Source of the DNA: Neurospora crassa OR74A
Lineage: Eukaryota; Ascomycota; Sordariomycetes; Sordariales; Sordariaceae
Length of the DNA stretch: 64,000 nt
NCBI RefSeq assembly: GCF_000182925.2
Contig: NC_026507.1
Span: forward strand, 1,612,001 to 1,676,000
Direction of reading: 5' to 3'
Shown: piece after piece, positions 59,459-64,000 of the stretch
Position numbering within the stretch: the stretch's first letter is position 1
Layout: each line of letters opens with the position of its first letter
Position numbers and translations under genes: made by a program
The notes under the pieces: model-generated
Database searches by the model: none
Told to the model about the DNA's origin: nothing
Seen by the model: the letters and a program-made list of their open reading frames with translations, nothing else

Positions 59459-61493
59459 ATGGGTGGCGGAGGCGGCTCCGGCGCAGCTGGTTTTTATGAT
59501 GCCGCTCTTCAGAGGCGTGAGGCAGTGATGGGGAAGAGTGGCCCTGCAGCACTTGTCAAGAACTTCCGGGTCTTTTCTATTGCATGCTTCGCATGTATCG
59601 GTGGTGTGCTCTATGGGTACAACCAAGGGATGTTTTCGGGTGTCCTCGCCATGCCAGCCTTTCAGAAACGTGAGTCGCTATCTTTAAACCCACATGTTGC
59701 CGAAACTGTTGTTAACCTTACGGGTGAACCTCAAACAGACATGGGCGAATACGATCCGATAGACGAGAACGCGAGTCAGACAAAGAAGGGCTGGCTAACC
59801 GCAATTCTTGAGCTCGGTGCTTGGCTTGGTACGCTTCTGTCTGGGTTCATGGCAGAGGTTCTCTCGAGAAAGTACGGTGTGCTAGTGGCGTGCTTGGTTT
59901 TCATGCTGGGTGTGGTCATCCAAGCCACGTCTATCTCTGGAGGACATGAGACCATTCTTGCCGGACGGTTTATCACGTAGGTCGTGGCTGATTACTCTTG
60001 AATCGTCTATCAGCCCCTACTAACACGACATTGCTCAACAGGGGTATGGGTGTCGGATCCTTAGCCATGATCATTCCCATTTACAACTCGGAAGTTGCAC
60101 CACCTGAGGTCCGTGGAGCTCTTGTTGCTCTCCAGCAGTTGGCTATCTGCTTCGGTATCATGGTCAGCTTCTGGATTGACTAGTAAGTCTTCTTTGTTTT
60201 CGACTTTGGTCACACCAAGGGGTCGCTGATATCAAATATTACGCAGCGGAACCAACTATATCGGCGGCACCAAGCTCGAGACCCAATCCGACGCCGCCTG
60301 GCTTGTACCCGTCTGCCTGCAACTCGCCCCTGCTCTCATTCTGTTTTTCGGCATGATGTTCATGCCCTTCTCCCCACGCTGGCTCATCCACCATGGCCGC
60401 GAGGCGGAAGCTCGAAAGATCCTCTCCACCCTTCGCGGTCTACCGCAAGACCACGAGCTTGTCGAGCTCGAGTTCCTCGAAATAAAGGCTCAGTCTCTCT
60501 TTGAAAAACGCAGCATTGCCGAGTTGTTTCCCGAATTGCGCGAGCAGACTGCCTGGAATACCTTTAAGCTCCAGTTTGTCGCCATAGAGAAGCTTTTCCG
60601 GACAAAGGCAATGTTCCGACGCGTTATCGTGGCAACCGTAACCATGTTCTTCCAGCAGTGGTCCGGCATCAACGCGATTCTCTACTACGCCCCGCAAATC
60701 TTCAAGCAGCTTGGACTGAGCGGCAACACAACCTCACTCCTGGCTACGGGTGTAGTAGGCATCGTCATGTTCATCGCAACGGTTCCTGCCGTGCTGTGGA
60801 TCGACCGTGTTGGTCGCAAGCCCGTGCTTACTATCGGTGCCCTCGGGATGGCTACCTGCCATATCATCATCGCTGTCATTGTTGCCAAGAACGTGGACCA
60901 ATGGGAGACTCATAAGGCTGCTGGATGGGCTGCTGTAGCCATGGTCTGGCTATTCGTCATTCACTTTGGATATTCATGGGGTCCATGTGCCTGGATCATT
61001 GTTGCTGAGATCTGGCCGCTGAGTACGAGACCATATGGTGTCTCTCTAGGAGCTTCGAGCAACTGGATGAACAACTTTATCGTCGGTCAGGTCACGCCGG
61101 ATATGTTAAAAGCGATCCCGTACGGAACGTATATCATCTTCGGGTTGTTGACTTATATGGGCGCCGCCTTTATCTGGTTCTTTGTGCCGGAGACGAAGAG
61201 ATTAACCTTGGAAGAGATGGTAAGTTCCCCTTCTCATCGGATTTCCGGCTATACTGTTTATCTCCTCATCCCGAAGGGTTGATCAACTAACACAACACTC
61301 ACAGGACATGATCTTCGGATCCGAAGGCACTGCACAAGCCGACAATGAGCGCATGGAGGAGATCAATGCTGAGATTGGTCTTACCCGATTCCTGCAAGGT
61401 GGTAGTGGTGCAAACCAAGGTGCTGCTGATGGAAGTGATACTGGTTATGATGCGGAGAAGGGGAAGAGCGAACACTATTCTCAGCATGTCTAA
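59459..61493 (+). CDS. MFS sugar transporter (sugar porter family)
   Basis: Four exons, 59459-59976, 60042-60182, 60247-61219 and 61305-61493, encode 606 aa. Introns of 65, 64 and 85 nt all join in phase. Sugar-porter motifs are present: IGGVLYGYNQGMFSG in helix 1, GRFITGMGVGSLAMIIPIYN, PEVRGALVALQQL, PFSPRWLIHHGR, QQWSGINAILYYAP, DRVGRKPVL and VPETKRLTLEEM. The layout predicts 12 membrane helices with cytosolic ends, importing hexose or pentose by proton symport across the plasma membrane. The loop after helix 1 is long, with an NLT glycosylation site. The sugar cannot be told from sequence alone. The 4.9 kb upstream space may hold nutrient control elements. Confidence 0.93.
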
Positions 61494-62420
61494 GTTACCG
61501 CAATCACTGCCGCGGTATCTTGCTCTCCGAGCTCACACTTTATGAGGTGTACATTGTCATTTTTGGAAATGAACCGGTCTTCCCCCCCCTTTGAGCGCTA
61601 CGGCAGATAGAGGAAGTGGTAGACGAATATTGATACCAACAGAATCTCCTGAACCGGAAGGAATGAGATTTCTCTCGTATCCAAGGATGGTGGTTCGTCC
61701 CTCTTCACTTAACTGTGGTCCATACCACAAAGTCTGGATACGAATGTGCTCGAGTGTTGCTGTCATTTGTGTCCGCAGTGATGTACTGTGTATTCTATGG
61801 TGTTGATGTTGATCCCGGCTAAGTCTGGGACAGGAATCTGGCTGGCTCGGGAAACACATGTATCCGCCCTGTGTATCATTCTCCTGTGTACCTTTTCTTT
61901 CTGGGAGTTCGGTCTGTGCCTGGTCCGTGCATCAGACAAGCAAGTGCATGGCCGGGTGGCCTGACATCTTTCTTGCCTTTGGTTTATTTGACGTTTCCGT
62001 GACGTTTACAAACTCGATCACGAGCTGACAACCCACAAGACGAACGTTCGAGTGACGTTACCGTATGATTTTGGAAAACCCGGACTTCAGGTCAGTCCGG
62101 CAACGCAGGGTTGTTTCTGGTTTGCCCGTTGCGTTCAGTTGTGTTTGACTGCATGTACTTGGTCGTTGAAGGTAATGGCAGACCTGGACTACGGGTTTTC
62201 CGACATCATACGGTATTTGAAGTCAAATAGTTCCCATCTGCTTGCTCCGGCTCCCTCGGTTGTGTTGACAAAGGTTCTCGAAGCGCTTCTTGACTCAAAT
62301 CCTGCACCCGCGCTCGTACCCAACTTACCTATACACTCGACGAGACTTCTCACATTAACGATCCTTACCTGATCCTCTAATCACAGTATATTCTTGGCTT
62401 CCTTTTCACCAGCCATAAAA
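61494..62420. other. intergenic, transporter to CYP55 promoter
   Basis: No gene is seen; it contains the transporter 3' UTR and the P450 promoter. Confidence 0.5.
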
Positions 62421-63978
62421 ATGGGTGCGCTCACCGAAAACCTCGAGTTCCCCTTTCGCCGCGCCTCTGGCCTCGACCCGCCTCCCGAGTACGCCTGGCT
62501 CCGCAAGACCGACCCGGTGACCCAGGTCCGCCTCTTCGACGGCAGCCTCGCCTGGCTGGTGACCAAGTACCACGACGTCTGCCAGGTGGCCACAGATGAG
62601 CGGCTGTCCAAGGAGCGTACGAGGCCCGGCTTCCCCGAGCTCGCCGCGGGGGGGAAAGAGGCGGCCAAGAACCGGGCCACGTTTGTGGACATGGATCCGC
62701 CCAAGCACATGCAGTATCGCGGCATGGTTCAGCCGATTTTTGAAATGGAACATGTCAAGGAGCTGGAGCCGTACATCCAGAAGACGGTGGATGACTTGTT
62801 GGAGAGGATGAAGAATATGGGGTGCGAGGGAGGTCCGGTGGATCTGGTGCAGAATTTCGCGCTGCCGGTGCCTTCCTATGTGAGGTTTTGGTTTCTGTCT
62901 GATTTTGGTGGTATAAGGTGCCTTCTATTAACTTTGCGAGTAGATCATATATACCATCCTCGGCGTGCCGGTTGAGGACCTCGATTTTCTGACTCAGCAG
63001 AACTCCATCCGTACGAACGGAAGTTCGACAGCGCGAGAGGCATCTGCTGCTAATCAGTACGTTTCCCCATGTTCCTGGCGCTTACTGTTGTCACGAGAAA
63101 CTAACTTCATCCAAGGGAACTCCTCAACTACCTCCGACGTCTCGCCGAACAGCGTCTGCAGGAGCCCAAGGATGACTTGATCAGCAAGCTCATGACCGAG
63201 CAAGTCAAGGCCGGCAAGCTCGACACGGCCGATGCCGTCCAGATGGCTTTCCTCTTGCTAGTGGCTGGTAATGCCACCATGGTCAACATGATTGCCTTGG
63301 TTTGTTTTCAGTCCTCTTCATACCTACCATAGGCATCTACCTACTCTCCATCCCATGTCCAAACCCGCTAACTCCCCATCCTCTTCACACTTACCCAGGG
63401 CATCGTAACCCTCTTTCTAAACCCTTCCCAACTCGAAGAACTCAAGCGCGACCCCTCTGTAGTCCCTGCCTTTGTTGAAGAACTAAGCCGATTCCACACC
63501 GCTTCGGCCATGGCCATCCGCCGTGTCGCCAAGGAGGACCTGGAGATCCGCGGCAAGACCATCAAGAAGGGCGAGGGCGTCATTGCCTCCAACTTGTCGG
63601 CCAACCGCGACGAGGAGGTGTTCAAGGATGCGGACAAGTTCGACATGCATCGTGAATGGCCTGTAAAAGAGCTCGGGTTTGGGTGGGGAGAACATAGGTG
63701 TATCGCGGAGTTTTTGGCCAAGGCGGAGCTGAAGGCTGTTTTCGGTGAGTTCAACTTCTTTTTTTGTGGGTTTGAGTATTAACTGGCTCCGGAGACGTTT
63801 GGTAGTGGAAGCAATGTGAGTGGCCATACGGGAACTAATTGCTGACTGACTTGGGTGTTGATTAGAAACCATTTTCAAGAAGTTGCCGGATCTGAAGATT
63901 GCGGTGCCTTTTGACGAGATTGAGTACACGCCGCTTGACCGCGATGTTGGCATTGTTAAGCTGCCTGTTACTTGGTAA
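62421..63978 (+). CDS. CYP55-type cytochrome P450, nitric oxide reductase (P450nor)
   Basis: Five exons, 62421-62879, 62944-63056, 63116-63299, 63399-63744 and 63866-63978, encode 404 aa, the size of fungal P450nor. The enzyme is soluble: it lacks a membrane anchor, as known for this family of bacterial-like P450s. Signatures are [31 protein letters not shown], the I-helix [17 protein letters not shown], ExxR-region [16 protein letters not shown], and the heme loop [13 protein letters not shown] with axial Cys353. P450nor reduces NO to N2O with electrons taken directly from NAD(P)H, serving denitrification or NO detoxification in mitochondria or cytosol. The N-terminus shows no clear targeting signal. 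The TAA lies inside a TGGTAAGT that resembles a donor, but the protein ends where the family ends. Confidence 0.93.
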
Positions 63979-64000
63979 GTCCGAGAGCGGGAGCCAAAGT

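Noticed and set aside
63973-63980. TGGTAAGT at the CYP55 stop as a possible splice donor
   Set aside because: The preceding residues match the usual end of the family and the length of 404 aa is already complete.
1-64000. CRISPR array, rRNA operon or retroelement
   Set aside because: No spaced direct repeats, rRNA signature, reverse transcriptase or LTR-like ends were seen; the sequence is a eukaryotic nuclear genome.

Overview
The window is nuclear DNA of a filamentous ascomycete, most likely Neurospora or a close Sordariales relative. Evidence: short GT-AG introns of about 54-145 nt with CTRAC-type branch points, GC-rich third codon positions, scattered tRNA genes of which three carry introns, well separated genes on both strands, and orthologues of fungal housekeeping genes (dhh1-type DEAD-box helicase, cox10, kinesin-8, a BuGZ-type zinc finger). 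I recognise 19 protein genes and 5 tRNA genes. All exon joins below were worked out by hand from splice signals, reading phase and family consensus.

Layout. 0-9 kb: a possible decayed gene at the edge, a tandem pair of small very acidic proteins sharing a C-terminal motif (+), a Baeyer-Villiger-type flavin monooxygenase (-), and an HSL-type alpha/beta hydrolase (+). 9.5-17 kb: tRNA-Gly(GCC), a tandem pair of TM2-like small membrane proteins (+), tRNA-Leu(CAA) with intron, and a mitochondrial J-domain protein (-). 16.9-17.7 kb: two nested TA-flanked inverted-repeat elements (MITE-like), one inserted in the left arm of the other. 19-30 kb: the dhh1-type helicase (+), tRNA-Val(AAC) (-), a 955-aa WD40-like protein with a helical N-terminus (+), tRNA-Met(CAU) with intron (-), and a 2EXR-type protein (+). 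30-48 kb: a run of minus-strand genes: nuclear-looking coiled-coil protein, BuGZ-like zinc finger, kinesin-8, GH115 alpha-glucuronidase and transaldolase-like enzyme. 48-64 kb: tRNA-Glu(CUC) with intron (-), cox10 (+), a Myb/SANT protein (-), a 4.9 kb stretch without a convincing gene, an MFS sugar transporter (+) and a CYP55-type cytochrome P450 (nitric oxide reductase) (+) ending 22 bases before the window edge.

The genes do not form one obvious pathway. There are two functional hints. GH115, the transaldolase-like gene and, 12 kb further on, a sugar transporter could all serve hemicellulose and pentose use. Kinesin-8 and the BuGZ-like protein, both linked to spindles in other organisms, are direct neighbours.

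The items most worth a second look are the nested inverted-repeat elements, the two tandem duplicate families (unusual if this genome has RIP), and an array of (R/H)R-x-S-hydrophobic-G sites in the kinesin-8 tail. I found no CRISPR array, no retroelement and no clear multi-gene novel system.
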